Shown: piece after piece, positions 23,434 to 31,297 of the stretch
How positions within the stretch are numbered: the first letter of the stretch is position 1
How the letters are laid out: every line of letters starts with the position of its first letter
Assembly (NCBI GenBank): GCA_964483245.1
Contig: CAZABP010000013.1
Coordinates: forward strand, 1-64,000
Direction of reading: 5' to 3'
Length of the DNA: 64,000 nucleotides
Source of the DNA: CAZABP01 sp964483245
GTDB taxonomy: Bacteria; Planctomycetota; UBA1135; UBA2386
Notes under the pieces: model-generated
What the model was told of the DNA's origin: nothing
Databases searched by the model: none
Seen by the model: only the letters and a program-made list of their open reading frames with translations
Program-made: the position numbers and the translations under genes

Positions 23434-25955
23434 GGACTGCTCGCGTGTGGATCGATCGGATGGCATTGCGGTTCCTGGCGGTCGTGGCGGCGGCAGCCGT
23501 CGCGCTGCCGGCGCAGTACGCCGTGACGAGTCTCGCCGACTCGGGGAACGGCACGCTGCGCGCGGCGCTGGCGGCGATCGCGGCCAACTCGCCGGCGACG
23601 GCGACCGTGACGCTCGAAGTCTCCGGCACCTGCCGGCTGACCAGCACGGCGTTACCGGCGCTGCCGACCAACACGCGCCTGACGCTGAGCGCGAAGGGCT
23701 TCGGCTCCGGCGCGCGCTTCACGATCGATGCGACCGCGGTCACCGGCTCGCCGCAGAACGGCTTGTGGCTCCGCGGCGCGGACAGCAGCGTCACGGCGCC
23801 GCTGACGCTGCGGGTCAACCAGGGCACGGCGCTGCGGATCAGTGCCGACCGCATCCAGTGCAGCGACGTCGCCGCGCGCGCCAACAACGGCACCGGCGTG
23901 CTGGTCGACCCGACGCGCGACGTCGTGCTCGGCAGCGTGACCGTGACCGCGGCGACCACCGGCCTGCATCTGCGACAGGTCACCGCGGCGCGCGTCGGTG
24001 GCGCGTACGTGACCGACTGCACGGCGCAAGGGATCCTGGTCGAGCAAGGCGGCCAGAACCAGATCGGGTGGTTCGGCGTCGAGCGCTGCCAGATCGGACT
24101 GCACGCGCTGCGCACCAACGACCTGACGCTCGGTTCGGCACAGGCGACGAGCAGCGCGCTGGCCTGCGGCAACGACGGCGTGCTGTTCGAGGCGAGCAAC
24201 CGCGTGCAGCTGCAGAACGCTCGCTGCGATGACAACCGCGCGGCCGGTGTCGCGCTGAACGGCGGCAACACGCTGACCGTGAGTTCGGTCAGCGCCGCGC
24301 GCAACGCCGTGCACGGCGTCGTCGTGCGGCTGGGCGCCAGCAACGTCAAGCTCGGGCCGAACGTCGTGGCGACGGCGACCGCTGCCGGCCGTGGCGACGG
24401 GATCCGGATCTACGACGCCGTCGATCTGCTGGCCGACGCCTGCACGGCCGGGCCCGGCAACGCCACCGGGATCGTGGTCTCGAACGATGCCGCGGCGGCG
24501 AAGCCGACCCGCGTCACGTTGCGCAACTGCCAGCTGCGGGGGAATCAGGAAGGGCTCCACGCACTCGACTGCCGTGAACTGCGCGTCGAGTCGTGCACGA
24601 TCGAGGACAACGTCGGCTACGGGGTCAGCTTCGTCGACATGCCGTCGCCATGGCTGCGCGATTCGGCGCTGCGCCGCAATGCGACCGGTGGCACGCACGT
24701 GCTGCGCTGCCCGCGGACGATCATCGGGCCCGGCAACCGCGTCGAGGAATGCCTCGGCGGGATCAGCCTGTTCGACAGCCCCGATTCCGCAATCGCAGGG
24801 AATCCGCTGGTCGCGCGCTGCAAGTCGACCGGCATCCAGCTCGTGCGTTCACCGCGCACCGTCGTGGCCGAAAACGTCGTCGCCGACACGCTCGGTCTCG
24901 GCATCCTGGTGCTGCACGGCTCCAACGACGTCACGGTCGGCCCGAGCAATCTCGTCGTCGGCACGGTCGGCACCGGGATCAAGATCGAGACCTCCGGGCG
25001 CGCGCGCGTGCTGCGCAACGTCGTGCACGGTTGCGATGCGACCGGCGCCCGCGTCAGCACGGTCGGGGTCGCATTCATCGCCGGCGATGCGAACGCGGCC
25101 GGCACGCACTACGCGCGCTCGAACCTGATCATCTGCACGCGCGACATCGGCCTGCTCGCCCGCGCCTGCGATCCGGTCCGGGTCGAGCTCTGCACGATCG
25201 TGGACGGCGGGCGCGGCGTGTTCGCCGCCGGCGGTTCGCAGGCCTGGCCGGTGCGCATCGATCTGGACAGCACGATCCTGTGGAACAACCCGCTCGGCGA
25301 CTGGGTCAACCAGCCGCAGACCTACGAGCTGATCAGCGCCAGCTGGTGCATCCAGCAGAGCCCGCTCGGCACCGGCACGAACCGGACCGTCGATCCTGAG
25401 TTCGCCGACCCGGCGGCGTTCGACTACCGGCTGCGGCCCTCCAGCCCCGCGATCGAAGCCGGCAGCAGCTCGCTGTCGATCGGTGCGGGCGAACTGGACC
25501 TGCTCGGGCGCAGCCGCCGGATCGGCGGGCGCGTGGATGCCGGCGCGATGGAGCATGGAGCCGCCGCGCAGGCGCTCGAGTTCCTGCCGGCATCGATGCC
25601 GGCCGGCGGCGGGCTGGTCGACTTCCAGCTGCAGTTCGGTGCGGGGCAGGCCGGCAAGCGCGCGGTCCTGCTGTGCAATCTGTCCGGGACCGGCGCGCCG
25701 TGGAACCTGTTCGGGCTGCAGTTCCCGCTCGCGTGGGACAGCTGGACGACGTTGACGACCGGGCTGCCCGCGCCAGTGCATCAGAACACCATCGCGACGA
25801 TCGCTGCGGACGGGTCGGTGTACGGACGGCTGGACTATCTCGGGCGGTTGCCGCCGGTCGGCCCGTTCACGATCTGGGCCGCCGCGGTCGCACTCGATCT
25901 GCCGGCCGCGCGCGCAACCGCGGTCACGAACGTGGCGCGGATCGACGTGCGGTAG
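23430..25955 (+). CDS. Secreted right-handed beta-helix repeat protein 2
   Basis: The 841-residue paralogue of the preceding gene starts at an ATG that overlaps its stop (ATGA, 23430-23433). A signal peptide (RMALRFLAVVAAAAVALPAQ) is followed by YAVTSLADSGNGTLRAALAA, which resembles the start of CSLREA-type beta-helix proteins, and then about 600 residues of beta-helix coils (VEQGGQNQIGWFGVERCQIG, RELRVESCTIEDNVGYG). A segment DPEFADPAAFDYRLRPSSPA, typical of choice-of-anchor Q-like ends of beta-helices, precedes the common C-terminal module (TNVARIDVR). It is probably surface exposed. The function is unknown; tight coupling suggests a joint role with protein 1. Confidence 0.82.
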   Translation: MRTARVWIDRMALRFLAVVAAAAVALPAQYAVTSLADSGNGTLRAALAAIAANSPATATVTLEVSGTCRLTSTALPALPTNTRLTLSAKGFGSGARFTIDATAVTGSPQNGLWLRGADSSVTAPLTLRVNQGTALRISADRIQCSDVAARANNGTGVLVDPTRDVVLGSVTVTAATTGLHLRQVTAARVGGAYVTDCTAQGILVEQGGQNQIGWFGVERCQIGLHALRTNDLTLGSAQATSSALACGNDGVLFEASNRVQLQNARCDDNRAAGVALNGGNTLTVSSVSAARNAVHGVVVRLGASNVKLGPNVVATATAAGRGDGIRIYDAVDLLADACTAGPGNATGIVVSNDAAAAKPTRVTLRNCQLRGNQEGLHALDCRELRVESCTIEDNVGYGVSFVDMPSPWLRDSALRRNATGGTHVLRCPRTIIGPGNRVEECLGGISLFDSPDSAIAGNPLVARCKSTGIQLVRSPRTVVAENVVADTLGLGILVLHGSNDVTVGPSNLVVGTVGTGIKIETSGRARVLRNVVHGCDATGARVSTVGVAFIAGDANAAGTHYARSNLIICTRDIGLLARACDPVRVELCTIVDGGRGVFAAGGSQAWPVRIDLDSTILWNNPLGDWVNQPQTYELISASWCIQQSPLGTGTNRTVDPEFADPAAFDYRLRPSSPAIEAGSSSLSIGAGELDLLGRSRRIGGRVDAGAMEHGAAAQALEFLPASMPAGGGLVDFQLQFGAGQAGKRAVLLCNLSGTGAPWNLFGLQFPLAWDSWTTLTTGLPAPVHQNTIATIAADGSVYGRLDYLGRLPPVGPFTIWAAAVALDLPAARATAVTNVARIDVR

Positions 25956-25961
25956 CGGCGG

Positions 25962-27359
25962 CTAACCCGCCGCCGCCGCGCGCGGCCGCGCCACCGCAAC
26001 CGCAACCGCCAGCGCCGCCAGCGGCACGACGTGGAACGCGATCCGCGCCGCCGCCGTCGACAGGTGCCAGCTCAGCACGTGTGGCGTGCCGGTGAACACG
26101 AGCATGTAGATCACCAGCACGAGCGCCGGGGCAGCGACGACCGGCAGCTCGTCCCGGTGGCCGCGGCGGCCGCGCAACACGAGCAGCAACACGGCCGCGA
26201 GCAGCAATCCACACGAATGCGCCGGCTCCAGCAGGATGTCGAACGAGAACCAGCGCAACACGTCCGGCCCGTGCGCCGGGAACTGCGTGAAGATCCGCGC
26301 GACCGCAGTCGGCAGGTCCGGCGCGAACATGTCGCTGCGGAGGCCGTGCCGCAGGTTGAACCACAGCCCGGTGCCGAACAGCAGCAGCGGCAGCAGGAGC
26401 CACGGTTCGCGCGGCACGCGGCCGCGGCGCGCGATCGCGGCGAGCAGCGCGAATGCGACCAGGACCAGCAGCCCTTCGTTCTTGCTCGAGACCAGCACGG
26501 CGGCGCCGATGGCCGCGAGCCGCCAGCCGGATGCGTCCTGCTGCGTCTGTGCACGCAGCCAGCCGTCGGCCAGCAGCACGGCGCCGAGTGCGAGCATCAG
26601 GTCGCTCATCGCGAGGCCCGCGATCTCCAGCGCTGGTGTGGAGACGGCGACGGCCAACAACAGGACGGCACCGGTCCGCCCTGCGCCGCGCGCCCGCAGC
26701 GCACCGGCCAACGCACACAGCAGGGCGAGCGCGCCGAGCTGGACCGGCAGCCGGTTGGCGACATGCGTGATCCCGCCCGCCTGCAGGAACACCTGCAGCT
26801 GGAGCAGCGGGTTCAACATCGGGTAGTCCGGATGCAGCACGAACGGCTGCTCCTGTTCCGACAGCTCCTGCTGCAACGCGTGCGGCTCCCCGCCGCTCGC
26901 ATACAGCACCTTCGCCTTGGCACTCCAGATCGCGGCCTCGTCGCCGAACGTCACCGGGTGCTGGTTCGCCCGCAGGATCTGCAGCCCGAACAACAGCAGC
27001 CCGACGACCAGCGCGGAGTACAGCAGCCGGGTCCCGCGCTCAGGCGGAGGAGCTGGCGCCGGCGCCGGCTGCGCAGCAGGGGTCCGGAGCGCACGTCGCG
27101 CGGACCAGCGCGCGGCGCCGACCAGCAACAGGCCGAGCCCCAGCTCGGTCGCGGCGAGCAGCGTCGCATCCGGCAGCGTGCCGAACAGGATCCACAGCAG
27201 CAGCAACTGCGTATGCGCCACGGCACCCGCAGCCCACAGCCAGGCCGGCCACGCGACGCCGGCGCGCCGCACGTCGAGCTGCAGCCATCGCAGCAGCCCG
27301 TAGCCGAGCAGCAACGGTGGCAGCAGGACCCAGAGCCAGTCGAACAACCCGAGCGTCAC
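25962..27359 (-). CDS. GT-C fold polytopic membrane glycosyltransferase-like protein
   Basis: The 465-residue protein has about eleven hydrophobic segments. The first large loop holds HPVTFGDEAAIWSAKAKVLY, an acidic DE pair in the position used by GT39/GT83-like dolichyl or polyprenyl-phosphate sugar transferases. It probably moves sugars from lipid carriers outside the cytoplasm; substrate and donor are unknown. The GTG at 27359 overlaps the stop of a small upstream gene as GTGA, so the two are a unit. It converges with the beta-helix gene with only 6 bases between the stops. Confidence 0.72.
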   Translation of the reverse strand: MTLGLFDWLWVLLPPLLLGYGLLRWLQLDVRRAGVAWPAWLWAAGAVAHTQLLLLWILFGTLPDATLLAATELGLGLLLVGAARWSARRALRTPAAQPAPAPAPPPERGTRLLYSALVVGLLLFGLQILRANQHPVTFGDEAAIWSAKAKVLYASGGEPHALQQELSEQEQPFVLHPDYPMLNPLLQLQVFLQAGGITHVANRLPVQLGALALLCALAGALRARGAGRTGAVLLLAVAVSTPALEIAGLAMSDLMLALGAVLLADGWLRAQTQQDASGWRLAAIGAAVLVSSKNEGLLVLVAFALLAAIARRGRVPREPWLLLPLLLFGTGLWFNLRHGLRSDMFAPDLPTAVARIFTQFPAHGPDVLRWFSFDILLEPAHSCGLLLAAVLLLVLRGRRGHRDELPVVAAPALVLVIYMLVFTGTPHVLSWHLSTAAARIAFHVVPLAALAVAVAVARPRAAAAG

Positions 27360-27826
27360 CGGGAGCGCGGCCTCCACAGCGAGTACTGCGTGCCGGTGGC
27401 GACCGGTTCGAACAGCTGTTGCCACTCCTCGTTTCCCTGCGGCGCGAGGTCGAGCACGAACAGGTGGGACGTCGCTCCGACCCGGGGCAGATGGGCCAGC
27501 GATTCGTCGAGCAGCTGCAGCGGGTAGGCGAGCTGGTGCAGATCGCTGGCGACGCGCGCGGCCTCGGGGCGTCGCTTCACGAGCACGATCGCATCCGCCG
27601 GCACGTGGCGCTGCAGCACGCCGAGCACCGGCGCGCGCACGCCGAGCAGCGCCTCGATCCGCGCGGCTTCGCTGGCCGTGAATGTGCTCCGCGGCAGCGG
27701 CCGCGCCCAGAGCTGGTCATGCAGCTGCCGGCCGAGCTGCACCACGGCGAGCACAGCGATCACGGCGATCCCGGCGACGATGGCGCCGTAGCGGAGCTGA
27801 GCGGGCAAAGGCAAGGCGAGGCGCAA
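27356..27826 (-). CDS. Small single-pass membrane protein, function unknown
   Basis: I do not recognise this 156-residue product. It has one hydrophobic helix at residues 13-33 (YGAIVAGIAVIAVLAVVQLG) with a short basic N-terminus, then about 120 residues that would face outside. These contain a mixed alpha/beta pattern (VGVLQRHVPADAIVLVKRRPE, HLFVLDLAPQGNEEW). The gene is translationally coupled to the GT-C protein downstream (GTGA overlap). In other bacteria such small partners hold the soluble part of the transferase function, which is the best guess here. Confidence 0.6.
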   Translation of the reverse strand: MRLALPLPAQLRYGAIVAGIAVIAVLAVVQLGRQLHDQLWARPLPRSTFTASEAARIEALLGVRAPVLGVLQRHVPADAIVLVKRRPEAARVASDLHQLAYPLQLLDESLAHLPRVGATSHLFVLDLAPQGNEEWQQLFEPVATGTQYSLWRPRSR

Positions 27827-27878
27827 GGTGCAACGGCGACGCGCTGCGCCCGCGGCTTCGGCCGCAGCGTCGCTGGCC

Positions 27879-28952
27879 TCAGCCTACCGCAGAGCAGGGA
27901 CCGAATCGGCCGAGCAGCCGGCGCGCATCGGGGCCGGCGACGTACAGGTATTCGGTGTTGCGCAGGTGCGAGATGGATCCGACCTTGATGCCGGCCGGAT
28001 TGTGGATCCCGATCCGCGCCCCGACATACCGAGGATGGTCGTGCGCGAGCACGGCGACTTCGCCATGGCCGGCGAGCCAGGCCTCGATCTGGGCCCGCGG
28101 CAGGAAGCCCTCGTCGCTGAACGAGACGACCACGTAGCGTGTCCGCAGGCGCTGCAGCAGCGCGCCGAACGCAGCCGGCGCGTGCCGGCGCGAGTTGAAC
28201 GGACTCTTGCGCGTGCGTGCGTCGGCGCGCTTGTGCACGATCCCGTACACTTCCGGCGCGTCGAAGCGCACCAGCGTCTCCCAGACGTGGTAGTTGCCGA
28301 GATAGCTGTGCTGGTTGTACGGCGGGTCGAGATAGACGACGTCCGCCTCGAGCCCGGCCACGAGCTCGAGTGCATCGGCGCAGTGCGCCTCCGACTTCCC
28401 GCCGGCGGCGCGCGGCAGCAGCTCCGGCAGGCGCAGCTCCAGCTCGTGCTGGGCGCGCGGCGCCCATTGCTTCAAGAACGCCATCTGCACGCCTGTCGTC
28501 GAGTCGACGCGGTCGGCGGCCTGCAGCAGCGCGGTCAGCAGGATCGCCTGCAGCTCCTCCGGCACGGCGAGGCGCGTGATCGCGGTGCGGATCGCTTCGA
28601 TCCGCGCGGCATTGCGCGGCGTGAAGAACCGCGCCTGCTCCGCATAGCGCGCCGTGAACCAACCAGGGGCCCCGGGCAGCCGTTGCAGGTCGGTGAGCAG
28701 CCGCGCCGCATCACGCTGCCAGTCGGCGGCGTCCGCCTGCACGTAGCAGGTCGCGAGCGTGTGCGCGAACGCCAGGTGATCGTTGGCGACGACGCGATAG
28801 CCGGCGCGCTTCAGCGCGTGGCTGACGCGCGCCGTGCCAGAGAACGGATCCGCGACCGTGCGCACGCCCGGCAGCGCGCGCACGACGTCGAGGATCCTCG
28901 GCACGAGCAGGCGCTTGCTGCCGAGATACTTGATCACCGCCGCGCGGATCAT
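27879..28952 (-). CDS. DNA adenine (N6) methyltransferase, Dam/D12 class, solitary
   Basis: The 357-residue product starts MIRAAVIKYLGSKRLLVP. The KYLGSKR motif is the usual D12-class entry to the SAM site. The SAM motif DPFSGTARVSHALKRAGY is at 35-52 and the catalytic motif IV DPPYNQHSY at 209-217, as in type-II adenine methylases. A segment ARTRKSPFNSR and a C-terminal part VGSISHLRNTEYLYV follow. The recognition sequence cannot be told. No restriction endonuclease or specificity gene is adjacent, so this is probably an orphan methylase. It is divergent from the MscS-type channel gene with only 35 bp between starts. Confidence 0.88.
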   Translation of the reverse strand: MIRAAVIKYLGSKRLLVPRILDVVRALPGVRTVADPFSGTARVSHALKRAGYRVVANDHLAFAHTLATCYVQADAADWQRDAARLLTDLQRLPGAPGWFTARYAEQARFFTPRNAARIEAIRTAITRLAVPEELQAILLTALLQAADRVDSTTGVQMAFLKQWAPRAQHELELRLPELLPRAAGGKSEAHCADALELVAGLEADVVYLDPPYNQHSYLGNYHVWETLVRFDAPEVYGIVHKRADARTRKSPFNSRRHAPAAFGALLQRLRTRYVVVSFSDEGFLPRAQIEAWLAGHGEVAVLAHDHPRYVGARIGIHNPAGIKVGSISHLRNTEYLYVAGPDARRLLGRFGPCSAVG

Positions 28953-28987
28953 CGCGTGGCGATGGCCCCGTGCGCCATACTGCGCTG

Positions 28988-31141
28988 ATGGCTGTGCTGA
29001 CGAGGATCCTGGCCGCGGCACTGCTGGCCTGTGCAATGCCGGCGCAGGAGCCTGCACCCCCCCCGGCCGAAGTCGAAACCCGCACGCTCGAAGAGACCGT
29101 CGCCCTGCTGCAGGACGAGCAAGCGCGCGAAGATCTCGTGCGGCGCCTGCAGGCGCTGATCGCGGCGCGTCGCGCCGCCGAGCCGCCGCCCAAGTCCGGT
29201 CCGCTCGCAGGCCTGGCCGCGCTGTTCGCCGACATCTCCGGACGGATCGGGGATGCCGCGGTCACGCTCGTCGATCAGGTCCGCGGGATTCCGGACCGGC
29301 TCGCCGAACTCGGCGAGCTGCTCGGCGAACCGGAGCGGCGCGACCGGCTGGTCGCCGCGACCCTACGCGTCGCCGCCAGCGTGTTCGCGGCCCTGGCCGC
29401 CTTCCTGGCGATCGCGATCCTGCTGCGCCGTCCGGTCGCGCGCCTGATGACAGACGCCGGCGCCAGGCCCGACCCGTGGCGGCTGACGCTGCGCTTGGCG
29501 CTGCGCCTGCTACCGATCCTGCCGCAGCTCGGCGTCGGGTTCGCCGTGGCGAGCCTGCTGGTACGTGACGAAGGCGCGCGCGCGGTCGCGGGCGCGCTGC
29601 TGTTCGCGATGGCGCTGCACCGCGCCGCGACGGCGGTCATCGAGCTGCTGGTCGACCGCAACGGGCCGCAGTTCCGCCTGCTGCCGGTGACCGACGAGCA
29701 TGCGGCCGCGCTCGGCCGGCGCCTGCGGCGGATCGCGGCGACGGCGATCTGGGGTGGCGCCCTGCTCGCGTCTGCGCGCGCGCTCGCGGCCGGCCCGGAG
29801 CTGCAGGGGACGCTGGCGAATCTGTATGGCCTCGTGCTGCTCGTGCTCGGGATCTGGCTCGTGCTGGCCGAGCGCGGGCCGGTGCGTGAGGGGCTGCAGG
29901 GCTGGCTCGCGCAGGAACCGGTCGAGGGAGGACGACCCAGCCGCGTGCGCCACGTCATCGCGGCGGTCGCCGGGTTCTGGTGGCCGCTCGCGATCCTGTA
30001 TCTGCTCGGCGTCTACACGGTGTGGGCGGGTGGCGTGCCGGGCGGGCTCGGCTTCGTGTTGCGGGCGACGCTGTGGTCGGTGCTCGCGATCGCGGCAGGT
30101 CTCGTGGCCGGCCTGCTGCTGCGCTGGCTGCTGCGTCGCTTGCGGCACTGGGCGGAGCGCGCGAGTGTGCGGCTCCCAGGCCTGGCCGACGAGTTGGCGC
30201 CGTACTTCACCGGCGTGCGGATCGTGCTCGATCTCGCGATCACGGTGCTGGTCGCCGGGTTCGTGCTGCAGAGCTGGGGTGCGGGCGGGCTCGAGCTGCT
30301 CGGTTCGGAGCCGATGCGTGCCCTCGCCGCGGCGGCAGCCGACGTGTTGCTGATCCTGCTGCTGGCAGCCGTCACGATCGACGTCGCCACCGTGCTCGCG
30401 CGGCGCGCGCTCGAACGCCGGCAATACCAGGGGCGCGGCAACAACCGGATGCGCACGCTGATCCCGCTCGCGCGCGTCGCGATCCAGGTCACCGTGTCGG
30501 TGATCGCCGGGATCATGATCCTCGGTGCGCTCGGCATCGAGATCGGACCGCTGCTGGCCGGCGTCGGGATCGTCGGACTCGCGCTCGGGTTCGGCGCGCA
30601 GACGCTGGTCAAGGACCTGATCACCGGCGCGTTCCTGCTGATGGAGGATGCGCTGGCGGTCGGCGACATCTGCAACATCGAAGGGACCGGCGGCGTCGTC
30701 GAGGCGATCAGCCTGCGCAGCGTGCGCCTGCGCGACCTGCAGGGGGTCGTGCACACGATCCCGTTCAGCTCCGTCAACCGCGTCTCCAACCTGACGATGG
30801 ACTACTCGTGCTGGCTGGTCGAAGCCGGCGTCGCCTACCACGAAGACGTCGATCAGGTCATCGACGTGCTGCGCCGCCTCGGTGACGAGCTGCGCCAGGA
30901 CCCGGTGTTCGGGCCGGAGATGCTCGAGCCGATCGAGATCATCGGGCTGGATCGCTTCGAGGATTCTGCCGTCATCGTGCGTGCGCGCTTCAAGACCCGC
31001 GCCGCCTCGCAGTGGAAGGTCGGGCGCGAGTTCAACCGCCGCATGAAGCGCGAGTTCGACCGGATCGGGATCGAGATCCCGTTCCCGTACCGGACGATCG
31101 TGTTCCAGAATCCGGAGCAGGCGCAGCTACCCAAGACCTGA
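28988..31141 (+). CDS. MscS-family mechanosensitive ion channel
   Basis: The 717-residue inner-membrane protein has a signal sequence (MAVLTRILAAALLACAMPAQ), an extracytoplasmic helical region of about 100 residues and roughly ten transmembrane helices. The conserved MscS core begins near residue 500. The pore helix is GVGIVGLALGFGAQTLVKDL, with the Gly-Ala packing pattern, followed by the beta domain (ICNIEGTGGVVEAISLRSVR, VHTIPFSSVNRVSN) and the alpha/beta C-terminal domain. Size and order resemble the larger paralogues (YbiO/MscM type). It should open on membrane tension under hypo-osmotic shock. The ATG at 28988 is preferred over 28970 because it starts the signal peptide directly. Confidence 0.92.
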   Translation: MAVLTRILAAALLACAMPAQEPAPPPAEVETRTLEETVALLQDEQAREDLVRRLQALIAARRAAEPPPKSGPLAGLAALFADISGRIGDAAVTLVDQVRGIPDRLAELGELLGEPERRDRLVAATLRVAASVFAALAAFLAIAILLRRPVARLMTDAGARPDPWRLTLRLALRLLPILPQLGVGFAVASLLVRDEGARAVAGALLFAMALHRAATAVIELLVDRNGPQFRLLPVTDEHAAALGRRLRRIAATAIWGGALLASARALAAGPELQGTLANLYGLVLLVLGIWLVLAERGPVREGLQGWLAQEPVEGGRPSRVRHVIAAVAGFWWPLAILYLLGVYTVWAGGVPGGLGFVLRATLWSVLAIAAGLVAGLLLRWLLRRLRHWAERASVRLPGLADELAPYFTGVRIVLDLAITVLVAGFVLQSWGAGGLELLGSEPMRALAAAAADVLLILLLAAVTIDVATVLARRALERRQYQGRGNNRMRTLIPLARVAIQVTVSVIAGIMILGALGIEIGPLLAGVGIVGLALGFGAQTLVKDLITGAFLLMEDALAVGDICNIEGTGGVVEAISLRSVRLRDLQGVVHTIPFSSVNRVSNLTMDYSCWLVEAGVAYHEDVDQVIDVLRRLGDELRQDPVFGPEMLEPIEIIGLDRFEDSAVIVRARFKTRAASQWKVGREFNRRMKREFDRIGIEIPFPYRTIVFQNPEQAQLPKT

Positions 31142-31297
31142 ACCGGTACGCCATGTCTCTGAGACGAACTCCGTCAGTTCGCGCGAAAAAACCCGCACTA
31201 AGTGACGGCGTGGGTCTCTGAGACGAACTCCGTCAGTTCGCGCGGATTCTTCCGCACCAAGTGACGGAGCCAGTCTCAGAGACCCGGTGTACCGGTT
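31141..31297. repeat. Composite palindromic element, family B
   Basis: The outer arms AACCGGTAC (31141-31149) and GTACCGGTT (31289-31297) pair perfectly. Inside are two direct units of 59 bases starting at 31155 and 31214. Each begins GTCTCTGAGAC and carries the small hairpins GAACT/AGTTC and CCGTCA/TGACGG. An inverted GTCTCAGAGAC (31273-31283) closes the series. The element fills the whole space between two convergent genes and supplies the stop codon and last codons of the right-hand one. Confidence 0.85.
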
